Positions 43,644 to 58,000 are shown, numbered from the stretch's first letter. The stretch: DNA of 64,000 bases from Rutidosis leptorrhynchoides (GCF_046630445.1 NC_092338.1:207473501-207537500); one strand, 5' to 3'. The notes: generated by a model not told the origin, from the letters alone. Program-made: numbers and translations.

Positions 43644-45165
43644 TTTCTGCAGCTTTACATTTATGATACAGATCACGAAGTTGAAAACCGAATGGGGCAT
43701 TTTGGAGGACGTGATTCAGGACGGCTTTCTGAAGTAGTTTTTACTCAGTTGGTGAAGTTACTTGATTCAAATAATGCACTAGTCAAGTTGTTTCGCACCG
43801 CGAGGGATAAGTGTGCTGGCAGCAAGGTACCTACTTTCAAGGTTTGCTTGTATAGTGTGAGCGTGTCAAGCCAACAAGCACTGCCTACTTCGGATGCAAT
43901 AGGCGCTATTGTTTTTGAATCTGGCCCACAATCTATTTCTGATTACGATGTGATAATCGAGCCTCGGTCTCAGCTTCCCAGGCGAGTTAATAAGCTGCAT
44001 CCGTTATATATGTCAATTCAATTCCCGCTGATGTTCTTTTTCGGTGAACCCGGTTTTCACCCGGATCTGAAGCTGTGCGCAGCCTCGGGTTCGCAGGGGG
44101 CCCGTGTTTGAAAAATGTTGATGAACATGTTTTACAGCTACCAGATTCATGATAGGCTTTAGAGTTACAATCTGATTTTGAGACTGGGTCGTCTATTTCA
44201 GAAGTATGTGGTGACGGCATATTGCAGCATCGAGCTGACCGAATGGACTACATCAGAAACAAGCAGAACGATATACGGGCTGAGTACCTTTCAGGGTTGT
44301 ATGACGCTATCGATAGAGGTGATAAAACTGGTTCCGATGTCGGTAGCATGACGATTCTTCTAGCTTCGTTCACTGGTGGCCCACGTTATATATACAGTCA
44401 TTATCTCGATGCTCTGGCAATTTCACGCGTTTTTGGAAACCCGGCATTTTTTGTAACTTTCACGTGTAATGCAAAGTGGCCTGAAATTTCTCGGTACCTG
44501 AAGCCTTTTCCTCACCCATCGCCTTCAGACCGAGCCGATATAGTCGCTCGTGTGTTCCACATGAAGGTCAATGAGTTTATAAACTTTTTAAAGGACGAGC
44601 GTCCTCTTGGCCATGTTCGCGGAGGTACTATTGCACACCCAGAATTGCAATTTCCTCTTTACTTCATGAATATTACATGTTTTGTTGTTGCCAATTCACT
44701 GACACTATTCTCTTTGCGTCTTGCAGTTTTGTATACGATTGAATTTCAGAAAAGAGGGCTGCCACATTGCCACACTTTGGTTTGAAGGCAATCAAAATTT
44801 TTCATGTTCAAAAAAGTTCCCGAAGAAATACATTGACAAGACGTACTTTGATGACAACGGTCGTGCTCACTACCGCAGGCGTAATACCGGTATATATACA
44901 ACGCGTGCCGGTGTCCACCTCGATAACAGCTATGTTGTTCCTTACAATAGGCTACTATGTATGACTTTTCAGGCTCACATAAACGTTGAATGTTGTGGTA
45001 CGACGAGTCTCATTAAATACCTGTTCAAGTATATTTCAAAAGGTACCGACCGTGTGGCTGTTCGTATAGCAAAACCCATAGGCAGTCACAGTCACCGGTC
45101 ATAGCTGCAAACGCAACTGGTTGATGAAATTAAAAACTTTATAGATGCTCGGTTCATTTGTCCTC
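43644..45165 (+). pseudogene. Helitron Rep (HUH endonuclease) region
   Basis: Resumes the protein cut at 15049: FLQLYIYDTDHEVENRMGHF, LVKLFRTARDKC, SDYDVIIEPRSQLPRRVNKL, then YIRNKQNDIRAEYLSGLYDA, ASFTGGPRYIYSHYLDALAI and TFTCNAKWPEISRYLKPFP. A 102-bp intron (44625-44726, GTACTA...TTGCAG) is followed by TIEFQKRGLPHCHTLV, the HUH motif with HCH, and then YVVPYNRLLCMTFQAHINVE and LIKYLFKYISKGTDRVAV, which keeps both catalytic tyrosines of Y2-type Rep. The reading frame shifts at several places (for example near 44233 and 44781), with stops at 44109 and near 44163. The intact enzyme nicks and joins single-stranded DNA. Confidence 0.85.
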
Positions 45166-47064
45166 ACGAAGCCTGTTGGCGGATTTTAACTTCCTGATTC
45201 ATCATCGGGAACCTGCTGTCAAGATTCTGGCTGTTCATCTTGAAAATATGCAGTTGGTAAAGTTTCTGGGTAAGCAACCCCTGCGTGCTATTGTTGAAAA
45301 CAACGAAGCCAAAAAAACTACTCTCACTGAGTGGCTTAATTATAATGCATCTTCAGTTAACGGAAGCCACCTTACATATTTGGATTTCCCAACCGAATTT
45401 GTTTGGTACGAGTCAAAAAAAGTTGGCAGCGCAGGGCAAACCTAAAGAAACCATCAATTGTCAGGATATCGTATATACATCCCACCTATGGAGAAGCATT
45501 TTTTCTAAGGATGCTTTTGTGCCATCGAAATGGGTGCAAGAGCTTTGCAGATATTAGAACAGTCAACCAGATCCTTCATAATACATACCGGTCTACGTGT
45601 AAAGCAGCTGGATTACTCGGTGATGATAGAGAGTGGTCAGCGGTACTAGAAGAAGCATCCGTATCTGCCACGTCGTCTCAGTTACGCTCTCTTTTCGAAC
45701 ACATTTTGTCTTATTGCACTGTTACGAACCCACTTGCTCTTTGGGAAAATCACTGGAAACTAATGGGTGATGATATACCGCTTCGTGCAGCTACCAATTT
45801 AAATATGTCCCACTTGCATATAAACGGCGATGACCTACATAACTTTGTCCTGTATGAGGTAGAGATCCTTTTGTACCAGTGTTCGAAATCGATTTCCGAT
45901 TTCGCATTACCGTCGCTGCCAGCTGACCTGCTCGCAGATTTGGCCAACTGTCTTATCATGGAGGAGAGAAACTATGATCGTTCAGTTTTAAATGCCGAAC
46001 TCCTAGAACTCGAACGTCAAATGAATTTGAAGCAAAAGCAAATTTACGATCTTATAACAAGCGCTTCGGTGAATGAACAAACTGAACATGTATTTGTATA
46101 CGGGCACGGCGGCACCGGGAAGACATTCTTATGGAAAGCCATAATCACACCACTGAGATCTAGAGGTAAGATAGTTCTTGATGTTGCATCATCTGGCATT
46201 GCATCTCTACTTCTACCTTCGGGAAGAACCGAACATTCTCGATTCAAACTACCGCTGGTCATAACCGATGAATCGATGTGCAACGTAAAGAAAAATACCC
46301 AGATGGCAACATTACTACAGAACACAGACCTTATTGTATGGGATGAGGCACCAATGAATGATAAGCGCTGTTTCGAAGCTCTTGATAGGAGTCTTCGAGA
46401 TATTTTAGGAAACACTGAAGAATATTTTGGTGGTAAGCCTGTGATACTTGGTGGTGACTTTAAACAAATGTTACCTATTCAAACAAAAGGAGGGAAATCA
46501 GCTATCCTTGGTGCTTGTATTACGACTTCACATTTTTGGCAGCGATTCAAGGTTTTCATACTTGCAAAAAACATGCGACTACTTAGGCCAGGGCTGACAC
46601 CATCAATGAGGGTGAAGAACGCAGAGTTTTCGAAGTGGTTATTGAGGGTAGAAAATGGTGAAATTGGTGTGCCTGACATAGAAGACCCGTTGAATAGTTG
46701 TTGGGTACAAATCCCTGATCAGTTTTGTATTCCTGATGACGAAAATGGATTGGCAAATCTGATTTCTTTTATATACCCTCGTGAATCGCTGCAAAATCCA
46801 TCCGCAGTCAACCTACAGCAAAAAGCAATTGTCTGTCCCAAGAACGACGCTGCTGATATGATAAATACCTTAATTTTCGATATGGTTGATGGTCCAGTTA
46901 CAACTTACTGCAGCTACGACACTGCAACTCCACATGGAAATGACAGTGGTGAGGCGGAGTTGCTCTAACCTACAGAATATCTAAATACGCTGAACTACCC
47001 TGGGTTGCCACCGCATGAGCTGCATTTAAAAAAGGGTGTACCAGCCATTCTGCTTCGCAACATT
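45166..47064 (+). pseudogene. Helitron PIF1-type helicase region (cut by element D)
   Basis: After a frame change near 45160-45440, a 520-codon frame runs to 46968. Before the helicase: ILHNTYRSTCKAAGLLGDDR and HILSYCTVTNPLALWENHWK. Helicase motifs: Walker A GHGGTGKT (about 46105-46128), ASSGIASLLLPSGRTEHSRF, Walker B VWDEAPM (about 46334-46354), GGDFKQMLPI and IVCPKNDAADMIN. A stop at 46966-46968 replaces the usual LL-Y continuation, after which [20 protein letters not shown] still follows in frame. The region ends in LLRNIN at 47064, where element D's target duplication AATAT begins. The domain remains long and highly readable, suggesting relatively recent death. Confidence 0.88.
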
Positions 47065-47574
47065 AATATTTTAATGACCCGTCCTAATCCATCTGGACGA
47101 AGTCCATATTGATTACAAAAGATTCACAATAGTTGATTACATCGCGAGGTACTTGACCTCTATATGATAAATTTTACAAACATTGCATTCGTTTTTAAAA
47201 GACAAACTTTCATTATATCGAAAGTTGACAGTATGCATACCATTTCATACTATATCCAACTATAATTGACTTAATAATAATCTTGATGAACTCAACGACT
47301 CGAATGCAACGTCTTTTGAAATATGTCATGAATGACTCCAAGTAATATCTCTAATATGAGCAAATGCACAGCCGAAGATTTCTTTCATACCTGAGAATAA
47401 ACATGCTTTCAAGTGTCAACCAAAAGGTTGGTGAGTTCATTAGTTTTTCATAATCAATCATTTTCAATAATATAATAGACCACAAGATACTCGTAATTAG
47501 AAAACAATCTGTGCAGGTCTATTCCTGCTGTAAAATCATTCATATGAAGAACACCGGAACCTTTCAAATAACTC

Positions 47575-47990
47575 ACCAATCGTAGCTAATGCGTAGTGCA
47601 ATGACAAAATCATCTCACCATGGTAGTTAATACAATATAATTATTATAACGGGGGCTAATACGTACGCAATGCAAAATCATCCCTCCGAGGGTAGCTGAA
47701 ACGGGGGCTAATGCGTACGCAATGCAAAATCATCCCTCCGTTACCAACTACAAAGTTGACTATAATACAATACAATACAATACAATACAATACAATACAA
47801 TACAATATATCGGTAGCTAATGCGTAGTGCAATGATGAAATCATCTCACCGATGGTAGTTAAAAGGGTAGCTAACGCGTAGTGCAAAGATGAAATCATCT
47901 CACCGTTACTAACTACTAAATCGAACCATATCGGTAGCTAACGCGTAGTGCAATGACGAAATCATCTCACCGATGGTCGATAATACAATC
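47575..47990. repeat. LTR minisatellite with GCTAATGCGTA-type units
   Basis: Six or so diverged units of roughly 50-65 bp. Each contains (G/C)GGTAGCTAA(T/C)GCGTAGTGCAA or GGGGCTAATGCGTACGCAA, then AATCATC(T/C)C(A/T)CCG, which forms short alternations of CGGTAGCTAA and its partner TACCAACTA. A homologous array lies in the right LTR (about 55525-55910). Confidence 0.8.
47762..47808. repeat. (AATAC)n pentanucleotide microsatellite
   Basis: About nine AATAC units. Only about five occur at the matching place in the right LTR (55712-55738). Confidence 0.95.
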
Positions 47991-48671
47991 TTTATAGAAA
48001 TCGAACCTCTGAATCCAAATAATTCTATCATAGAATGTAGTTTTGAATATTTGTGTCTATTTCGTCAAATGTTTATAGAAGCAGTTCATGTATTCTCAGT
48101 TCAAAAATATATCTCAAAAGCATTTAGGAAACAGTTATAAAAATAGCGCATGTATTCTCAGTCCCAAAAATGTAAAGAGTAAAAGGGAATCAAATGAACT
48201 CACCATACTGTATTTTGTAGTAAAAATACATATGACTATATTGAACAATGCAGGGTTGGCCTCAGATTCACGAACCTATATCATTTGTGTATATATATTA
48301 AAACACATAATCGTAATCGAACAATTTCATATATTATAAGTTTATATATTATTTATTTAATTTGTATATATATTTAAAATGATTATTATTTATATAGTTA
48401 TATATACATATATATATATTAAAAATACCTAATTTGTTTTATATGGATATTTATATAAAATTTGTTAATATATTCATACTTATATGTAATATTACCTATG
48501 AATATATTTTTATATACTTAATAATATAGAAATTAAAAGTTGTATTTGATTATATTGATAACATTAATAATAACATTACTTATGTCAATATTAACACTCC
48601 TATTGTCTATAAAAAGATATTAATACTAATATTAATGATAATAATAATATTTTGTTTTATTTTCGTAATGA

Positions 48672-48672
48672 C

Positions 48673-48763
<91 letters not shown>
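48672..48763. repeat. (AAT)n microsatellite beside the tRNA-like module
   Basis: About 30 AAT triplets, while the right LTR has only a few at the matching place (about 56600-56640). Degenerate AAT-rich sequence continues to about 49110. Confidence 0.95.
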
Positions 48764-49142
48764 TTCATAATAATAATAATAATAGTTATAGTTATACTTA
48801 TAATAATAATAATAATAATACTATTAATATTAATACTTAATGATATTACATAATTATAACTAAAATGATAATAATAACAATCATAATATTAATATAAACA
48901 TAACAATAACAATATTTAGTAATACTCATAATATCACTAATAATACTAATAATGGTTATGATACTTATAATTAAGATGATAATAATAATAACTATAGTAC
49001 TAGTAATAATGATATTAACATTAATTTTAGTAGTAATAATAATAATATTCATAACATTTAATAATAATAATAACAATAATAACAAAAATAATAATAATCA
49101 TGAAATTGAAGACTACCTCAAATAAGCCTTTATTAGAAAAAA

Positions 49143-49218
49143 AATGCATCAAGCAACGATCGAACTCGAGACCTCTCAAAAACCAGTCAACACATCAAAC
49201 CAGTTGGGCTGTTGCTCA
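49143..49218 (-). promoter_or_regulatory. tRNA-like module in element D left LTR
   Basis: On the minus strand: TGAGCAACAGCCCAACTGG (A-box-like), then TTTGATGTGTTGAC, AGAGGTCTCGAGTTCGATC (B-box-like, 49157-49169), then GATGCA and a T run. The right LTR copy is at 57001-57076. As in A and B, it is followed in the sense direction by GAGGTAGTC and the (ATT)n array. It looks like a decayed tRNA-derived SINE head rather than a tRNA gene. Confidence 0.6.
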
Positions 49219-51086
49219 TTATCCAAAATTATATTAAACCCATTAATATATAATCCGTAATATTCATGTCTCCTATTATTCTTCTTCTTCTACAGCTAGT
49301 CGATCAGATCAACTATTAACATCAATTTAATTTGTTTGATTCAGTATATGAGATTGAAACAAATACAATTTGATTGTGAGACATTTTAATTGTTATAACA
49401 GAAACAAAACAAAAATAAAATAAACTTCGAAGCAGTAGCAGCGACTCGTTTTGAATATGAAGAACTTGAATCGCGTTTTTAAAATTTAGACAATTTTGGA
49501 CCCAAGTTCCTACATGAAAAAGGTTTTAAATCCTTCCTATAAACTTTTCAGACCATCAATTCATTCAAAAACCTCAATACGAACTCGAATTTCTTCATAA
49601 ACAGATTGTTTGACTTTTTGGATAAAAACTTTGACTTTGAAATTCGAGTTCAATAGAAAGAATTGGGATGTGAAAACTTGCAGACAGATTGAGTGGATGA
49701 TTTCTAACACTTCTGTATAATTAGATTTGACAAATTTATTTGAAATCAACCTATTGTTCTTCACAGCTCAAAACAGAGAAGTATGAGCTGTTTTCTTTAT
49801 TTTCTCTTTAATTATACCAATTGCAGCATGTGTTATGTAATATGCCATCAAATATTTGATCTAGGAACATGATTGGATTAATTGAGGTCGACTTGTAACA
49901 GTTGCAGACAAGAAGGATGAATCTTCAGTCAAGAACAATGAGAAAAAAAACAAACAAATAATTATAAATAACAGATTCGTACCAATTATATATCATGAAT
50001 TTTGTTTGTTTCAGTAAATGGATCGACAAGGATATCAATTTAGAATAGAAGCAGAAGAAAAAGGATTAGAGTGATGGCGATGTATAACTGATCGATCAGT
50101 ATCAGATTAAATACATATTAACCTATCATTTGTAATAAATTTTCTAGTAATTAAAATACTGTTAAATAATAATTTATAATAATAATAATAGAATTAATAA
50201 TAAAGATATTTATAATAATAATAATAATAATCATATTATTACTAAAATCATATTTATAATAATGATAACGAATAAATGTTATTTATACTGATATTGATAA
50301 TAATAATATTAATGATAATAATAATAATACTAATAATAATAATATCAAAATAATACTAATTATGATAAAAGAAATAATAATATCAGTAATTTTAAATAAA
50401 AATATAGTTTCTTTAATTATTCATAATAATAATAATCATGTTTATACTTAATTTATAATTTTTACTACCAATTATGATATTGATAAAGATAACAATAATT
50501 TTAGTAAAGATAACAAGTTAAATGTACTAAATTTTCACCTTTATATATTATATATAATAATATAACTAATACTGATATTAATATTAATATTAGTATTAAT
50601 TATAATAATGCAAGTAATAATAATATCACTATAACAACTATATTTTAACTTGTAATAAGATTTCATATAATAACCTTACAAATTATTAATCATGTAATAC
50701 TTATGTTATATAATAACACATTCTATATATAATATATTATACATATAATGATAATTATACATAGTAATCATATAGATTCATTTTAATTTACACTTTATTG
50801 TTTTGTATCTTATTTTACATATTCGAATCTAATATTTAATTTTTATATTTTATAATTTCAAATTATATATATTTACATATATATATATACATATATATAT
50901 ACATATATATATACATATTTATTTATCAATAATTGTTCGTGAATCGTCAGAAATAGTCAAAGGTCAAATGCATACATGAACACCGTTCCAAAGTTTTTGA
51001 TATTCAGTTTAACAGACTTTGATTATCATGTCGAATGAATATAAAGATTAAGTTTAAATTTGGTCATAAATTTCTGGGACGTCACA

Positions 51087-51130
51087 GTACCTACCCGTTA
51101 AAGAAATTTCATCCCGAAATTTGATCGAGA
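51087..51130 (-). promoter_or_regulatory. element D polypurine tract and pol-end remnant
   Basis: The minus strand reads TTTCGGGATGAAATTTCTTT then AACGGGTAGGTAC, ending at the LTR boundary 51086/51087. This is nearly the same as in element B. Confidence 0.65.
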
Positions 51131-52339
51131 TGGTCATGGTTAATACTAAAAATATCTTCAAGACGAATATGAGTTGATAAATAAGATTTTATCAATATTG
51201 AGTAATATAAATAAAAATAATTCGATTATTTGATGCGTACGAGTGAAGCTATCACAAAAGATTGAGATAGAGATTTAACTTTTGATGTAGTCACGGTAGA
51301 TTTTCGGAATTTAAGGAATTTAAAAGAAAATCTTTGGAAATCTAGAAGATCTGATTCTTCGACGGATAAGGAAATCAGGATCTCTCTAATTAAATGCGGA
51401 GATATGCCTTGATTACTCTGTCTGGTACCTCCATTATAAATTAAATTCTTCCGTTCTATTATTCTCACCATTTCCATACTTTCTTTCTTAGTTCATACAT
51501 CCAAAAGATTGTGAAAATGCTTAATCCCGTTCTAATCCTTGATATTTTCCTAATTATCATTTCTGTCATCCTTCTTTTCAATCTTCCACAAAAAAAAATC
51601 TGTTTACTTCTACTATTACCTTGGGGTGATACTATTCTTAATTATACCGTGTCTTTATATTGCTATTCGTATTAGTATCCACGGTTTGTAACCTCCGTGT
51701 TGTTATTGGGCTTTATATTTTCTCTTATATTTTGGAGCTCTTTTCCTTTTTATTATCTTCTCGATCTCTAGTAAAGCGAGTAACGGTCCAGAATTGGTAA
51801 GTATGGAACTTCGAATGAACTTAATGTTCTAAACAAGAAATAACGTAATCGCAAGATTTGATTGGTCAAATTAGCATAATCTAAGAGAAAAGATAGAACT
51901 ATCAGGAAGATATGTTCTCGATATGTTTGGAGGTTAAGTAGAATGTAAGAATCATGTAACATGGCACATGATGACGTTATGGTCTGTGAATCATTACGTC
52001 CCATTAGAAACTCAGCATGACTTACTGTAATATAATCACGTTGATCAAGTGTCATTATATTATACTAACTCATGCTTCAGTTCCCAACACTACTTCAAAA
52101 TCATTCATATTTTAAACTCGAAGGTTATAGAATTTAGAAACTAAAATAGTTTCTTTTATGATGTAACACAGATAGCACGAAGAGATAACTAATTTCGGAT
52201 AAGAAGAGTTATGAAAATATTCTCAGAAATATCGAAGATATTTATGATGATATTTTCAGAATTTCTAAGATCGAAGGTTGATGAAGAAAGATTTTCCACA
52301 AGATTTAATATGAGTATAGAGCAAGGTTTTCTCTAAAGA

Positions 52340-52545
52340 TTTCATTGCATACAGAATTATCTGGATTCTTTGAATATATGGTTTGGTCCTTGTATTTGTC
52401 CTTGGCCTCCTTCGTGGTTAGCTCAATCCGTTTTCCAGTTCCAACTTTTCTGAGCTTTTCTAACATACTATTCTTTATTATCAAACTTCTGGCTGTTAAG
52501 ATCATTTACAGTTTTTACTGCTTCATTCAGCTTTTTCAGCATTCC
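52340..52545 (-). pseudogene. captured poly(A)-binding protein fragment in element D
   Basis: The minus strand gives KFDNKE-like and RIELTTKEAKDKYKDQTIYS followed by KNPDNSVCNE. This matches the PABP linker region KEAADKYQGLNLYLKNLDDS, in the same position and orientation within the element as in A and B. Residues such as the Lys-Tyr of DKY differ from the A and B copies (DKS). Both occur in plant PABPs. Confidence 0.65.
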
Positions 52546-54179
52546 GAGTATTGATTCGTAGACTGGGTGCTTTTCAAAATTTCCGAATGGAAGGTCATAA
52601 TTCTAAGAGATAAAGGTTATATGTATACCTATAACTGTTGTTGTAGAATTGTTGCGAGATTCAAAATACTGATTGCTGATTCCCGGTAATTGGTATGGAA
52701 ATACTCGTTACAAGATGCAGACGAATATATGATAAGGTTTTATTGAACAAATATAATGGTTCTTCAAAGAGACTTAAGCTAATGAGTAATGAAGTTGCTG
52801 GTAAGTTTACTGCTAATGTGGCGGAATATAAACGGTTCCCCGACAACGATGATGAAAGGCAGACTTATATATCAAGGCTATAATAAGGCTAATCCAAATA
52901 AAAGTCGAAGTTGACTTGCTGGAGCTGTGACAAAATTTGCTAATTTGGAAAGAGATTGCAAAGTTATTTTCGGTAATAACAACGTTAAAGGAATTAGCAC
53001 AGCTACGTGTTAAAAGTTTACTCAGTTTCTGAAAGTTTTTCAGGTGCATAACTATATGCATCAATCTTTTCTTTCGTAGGTAAAGTGCGGTTGGTTCATC
53101 CTTTCGATTGAGGTGTTTTCAAGAATCATGAAAGGTTTGAACGCAGATTGTAATCGTCAAGATACAAATGAGGTTTAAGATGAGATCAAGTGACAAACTT
53201 GAAGAAATGTTTAGTTTCATATGTTATAATCAATATTTTAATTCATTTTAATTGTCTAATGTTATTAATCCACAGTTGATAGTCCATAGTAACAGTCCAA
53301 TAATTCATATATAGTTTAATATATAATATTCGAATTAATTAATACGTATCGTGACCCATTGTATACATGTCTCAGACTCGATCACAACTCAAAGTATATA
53401 TATTATTGTAGAATCAACCTCAACCCTGCATAGCTAACTCCAGCATTACGGCATATAGAGTGTCTATGGTTATTCCAAATAATATATATAGATGCGTCGA
53501 TATGATATGTCAAAACCTTGTATACGTGTCCCGATATTTAAAGTGCGTAAAACAAATAACAGAAATTAAATGACGATAAATCAAATTGCGAGAATTAAAA
53601 TTGCGATAAATAAATGTAATCAGTTAGCTAGGAACAGTTAGCTGGAAACAGTTAGCGTGAATTCTTAACAAAATTTTTCTTATAGTTAATTTGTTTGTTT
53701 CTAACAAATTTTATTTTGTCCAATATTTTCTTCTTTATGCCAATTGTTGGATTCTGTTAGATCAAAATCTAAATATGAAATTGAATGAAAATGGTTATTT
53801 TGCGGTGAACGGATACGTATATCGGTGGTTGTAAATAGGATAGTAAAAGATTGTTGAATTAGATTTGAAAGAATGTACAGTGTACTTATTAATGTGAAAT
53901 ATAAATATTCCTCGGGTATTACCTACCCGTTAAAGTATTTTCACCATTAACAGCTTGTACGAAAGAATTTTTAATTACAATCTTTATGAAAATATATATA
54001 CATATATATTTTCTTCAGATGTAATCATGAATTTAATGAGTCAATATGATATTAATCTCATTTGCTTTTTGGTTAGAACTAGAGTACATAATCTCTAAAA
54101 CATTAGAGATTACATAATCATTATGTTGAACGAAGATAAATGATATAGAACGTCATGTAGAACGATGATTATACTCGAG

Positions 54180-54625
54180 GTACAGAATGAGATGTTGAGA
54201 TATGTGATGTTGAGACTTCAGTTATTGGAGGTACTGGTGTTGATGTTGATGGTACTGTTGGCACTGGTGATGTTGCTGAAGCTGGTAGGTTTTGCACAAC
54301 GTTTTCCAATTTGATTACTCGAGCGTGAAGCTCGATGACTTCTTCCATTATTTCGGGATGATTGTCGGTCGGAATGAGCGGATGAATAAGGTTTTGAATT
54401 TGAGATAGTATGTAATCATGACGAGATATTCAGGAAATGAGGGTGAAAATGGTATTTCGGACTGGTTCACCGGTAAGTGCTTCAGGTTCTTTGCCAAGAG
54501 GTGATTTTGGTTGATTCATTCTGGTGACACTGCTTTCGGAGCTTAAGTGAAACTCCATATCGGAATAGCTGTCGGAATCTGAGGAATTCAAACTGGTTGA
54601 GGGATTCATCTCGTACGATCAGATG
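54180..54625 (-). pseudogene. gag-like remnant of element D
   Basis: The minus strand begins with a Ser-rich MNPSTSLNSSDSD and includes LTGEPVRNTIFTLISR, matching LTGEHVRNTVFTLFAR of the element A ORF, followed by a trinucleotide-rich stretch. It lies at the same distance from the primer site. Broken. Confidence 0.55.
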
Positions 54626-55003
54626 AAGGATTTTCGATAAGAATTAGATTATAGGATGTAGATTAGTACCCTGCAATACATAATTTACATATGCATATAT
54701 AATACTATAATCCCATAAGTTACGGAGGAATCTACGGAAGCTATCAGGCAAAGGTAACAATAACAGATACACTAAGATATGAATTTATCTATACACTGTC
54801 TATGCAATAGAGGCATTAAGACGTGTCTAGACTAAGAATGATAAGCAGGTAATTTCCTACGGATGATAAGTAGATGATTTCCGACTAGAAATGATAAGCA
54901 AAACTTTTCACATGCAGACACGGTCGAAGTCCAGACTCACTAATGCATCTAGACAACTATCAGTTAGAAATACTAATGCAAGACCTGGTTCGCTAAGACC
55001 ACC

Positions 55004-55015
55004 GCTCTGATACCA
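55004..55015 (-). promoter_or_regulatory. primer-binding site of element D (initiator Met tRNA)
   Basis: Reverse complement TGGTATCAGAGC, two bases inside the LTR boundary at 55017/55018. Confidence 0.85.
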
Positions 55016-55017
55016 AC

Positions 55018-58000
55018 TTTAATGACCCGTCCTAATCCATCTGGATGAAGTCCATATTGATTACAAACGATTCACAATAGTTGATTACATCGCGAGGTAC
55101 TTGACCTCTATATGATAAATTTTACAAACATTACATTCGTTTTTAAAATAAAAACTTTCATTACATCAAAAGTTGACGGTATGCATACCATTTCATACTA
55201 TATCCAACTATAATTGACTTTATAATAATCTTGATGAACTCAACGACTCGAATGCAACGTCTTTTGAAATATGTCATGAATGACTCCAAGTAATATCTCT
55301 AATATGAGCAAATGCACAGCGGAAGATTTCTTTCATACATGATAATAAACATGCTTTCAAGTGTAAACCAAAAGGTTGGCGAGTTCATTAGTTTTTCATA
55401 ATCAATCATTTTCAATAATATAATAGACCACAAGATACTCATAATTAGAAAACAATCTGTGCAGGTCTATTCCTACTGTAAAATCATTCATATGAAGAAC
55501 ACCGGAACCTTTCAAACAACTCACCAACGATAGCTAATGCATAGTGCAATGACAAAATCATCTCACCGTGGTAGTTAATACAATATAATTATTACAACGG
55601 GGGCTAATGCATACGCAATGCAAAATTATCCCTCCGAGGGTAGCTGAAACGGGGGCTAATGCGTACGCAATGCAAAATCATCCCTCCGTTACCAACTACA
55701 AAGTCGACTATAATACAATACAATACAATACAATACAACGGTAGCTAACGCGTAGTGCAATGACGAAATCATCTCACCGATGGTAGTTAAAACGGTAGCT
55801 AACGCGTAGTGCAAAGACGAAATCATCTCACCGTTATTAACTACTAAATCGAACCATATCAGTAGCTAACGCGTAGTGCAATGATGAAATCATCTCACCG
55901 ATGGTCGATAATACAATCTTTATAGAAATCGAACCTCTGAATGCAAATAATTCTATCATAGAATGTAGTTTTGAATATTTGTGTCTATTTCGTCAAACGT
56001 TTATAGAAGCAGTTCATGTATTCTCAGTTCAAAAATATATCTCAAAAGCATTTAGAAACAATTATAAAAACAGCGCATGTATTCTCAGTCCCAAAAATGT
56101 AAAGAGTAAAAGGGAATCAAATGAACTCACCATACTGTATTTTGTAGTAAAAATATATATAACTATATTGAACAATGCAGGGTTGGCCTCGGATTCACGA
56201 ACCTATATCATTTGTGTATATATATTAAAACATATAATCGTAATCGAACAATTTCATATATTATAAGTTTATATATTATTTATTTAATTTGTATATATAT
56301 TTAAAATGATTATTATTTATATAGTTATATATACATATATATAAATATTAAAAATACCTAATTTATTTTATATGGATATTTATATAAAATTTGTTAATAT
56401 ATTCATACTTATATGTAATATTACCTATGAATATATTTTTATATACTTCATAATATAGAAATTAAAAGTTGTATTTGATTATATTGATAACATTAATAAT
56501 AAAATTACTTATGTCAATATTAACACTCCTATTGTCTATAAGAAAGATATTAATACTAATATTAATGATAATAATAATAGTTTGTTTTATTTTCGTAAGG
56601 ACAATAATAATAATAATCATATTCATAATAATAATAATAATAGTCATACTTATAATAATAATAATAATACTATTAATACTTAATGATATTACATAATTAT
56701 AAGTAAAATGATAATAATAACAATCATAATATTAATATAAACATAACAATAACAATATTTAGTAATACTCATAATATCACTAATAATACTAATAATGGTT
56801 ATGATACTTATAATTAAGATGATAATAATAACTACTATAGTACTAGTAATAATGATATTATTATTAATTTTAGTAGTAATAATAATAATATTCATAACAT
56901 TTAATAATAATAATAACAATAATAACAAAAATAATAATAATAATAATAATAATCATGAAATTGAAGACTACCTCAAATAAGCCTTTATTAGAAAAAAAAA
57001 TGCACCAAGCAAGGATCGAACTCGAGACCTCTCAAAAACCCATCAACACATCAAACCAGTTGGGCTGTTGCTCATTATCCTAAATTATATTAAACCCATT
57101 AATATATAATCTGTAATATTCCTGTCTCCTATTATTCTTCTTCTTCTACAGCTAGTCGATCAGATCAACTCTTAACATCAATTTAATTTGTTTGATTCAG
57201 TATATGAGATTGAAACAAATACAATTTGATTGTGAGACATTTTAATTGTTATAACAGAAATAAAACAAAAATAAAATAAACTTCAAAGCAGTAGCAGCGA
57301 CTCGTTTTGAATATGAAGAACTTGAATCACGTTTTTAAAATTTAGACAATTTTAGACCCAAGTTCCTACATGAAAAAGGTTTTAAATCCTTCCTATAAAC
57401 TTTTTAGACCGTCAATTCATTCAAAAACCTCAATACAAACTCGAATTTCTTCATAAACAAATTGTTTGACTTTTTGGATAAAAACTTTGACTTTGAAATT
57501 CGAGTTCAATAGAAAAAATTGGGATGTGAAAACTTGCAGACAGATCGAGTGGATGATTTCTAACACTTCTGTATAATTAGATTTGACAAATTTATTTGAA
57601 ATCAACCTATTGTTCTTCACAGCTCAAAACAGAGAAGTATGAGCTGTTTTCCTTATTTTCTCTTTAATTATACCAATTGCAGCATGTGTTATGTAATATG
57701 CCATCGAATATTTGATCTAGGAACATGATTTGATTAATTGAGGTCGACTTGTAACAGTTGCAGACAAGAAGGACGAATCTTCAGTCAAGAACAATGAGAA
57801 AAAAAACAAACAAATAATTATAAATAACAGATTCGTACCAATTATATATCATGAATTTTGTTTGTTTCAGTAAATGGATCGATAAGGATATCAATTTAAT
57901 ATAGAAGCAGAATAAAAAGGATTAGAGTGATGGCGATGTATAACTGATCGATCAGTATCAGATTAAATACATATTAACCTATCATTTGTAATAAATTTGC

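Larger units (their letters stand above)
47070..51086 (-). repeat. element D left LTR in the window (4.02 kb)
   Basis: Window-orientation ends are TTTAATGACCC and GGGACGTCACA. It contains the minisatellite (about 47575-47990), (AATAC)n (about 47762-47808), two copies of the conserved box (48087-48099 and 48149-48161), (AAT)n (48672-48763) and the tRNA-like module (about 49143-49218). Confidence 0.9.

Noticed and set aside
47575-47990. CRISPR-like array
   Set aside because: Units are diverged, contiguous and inside a plant LTR, with no constant-repeat/unique-spacer pattern.
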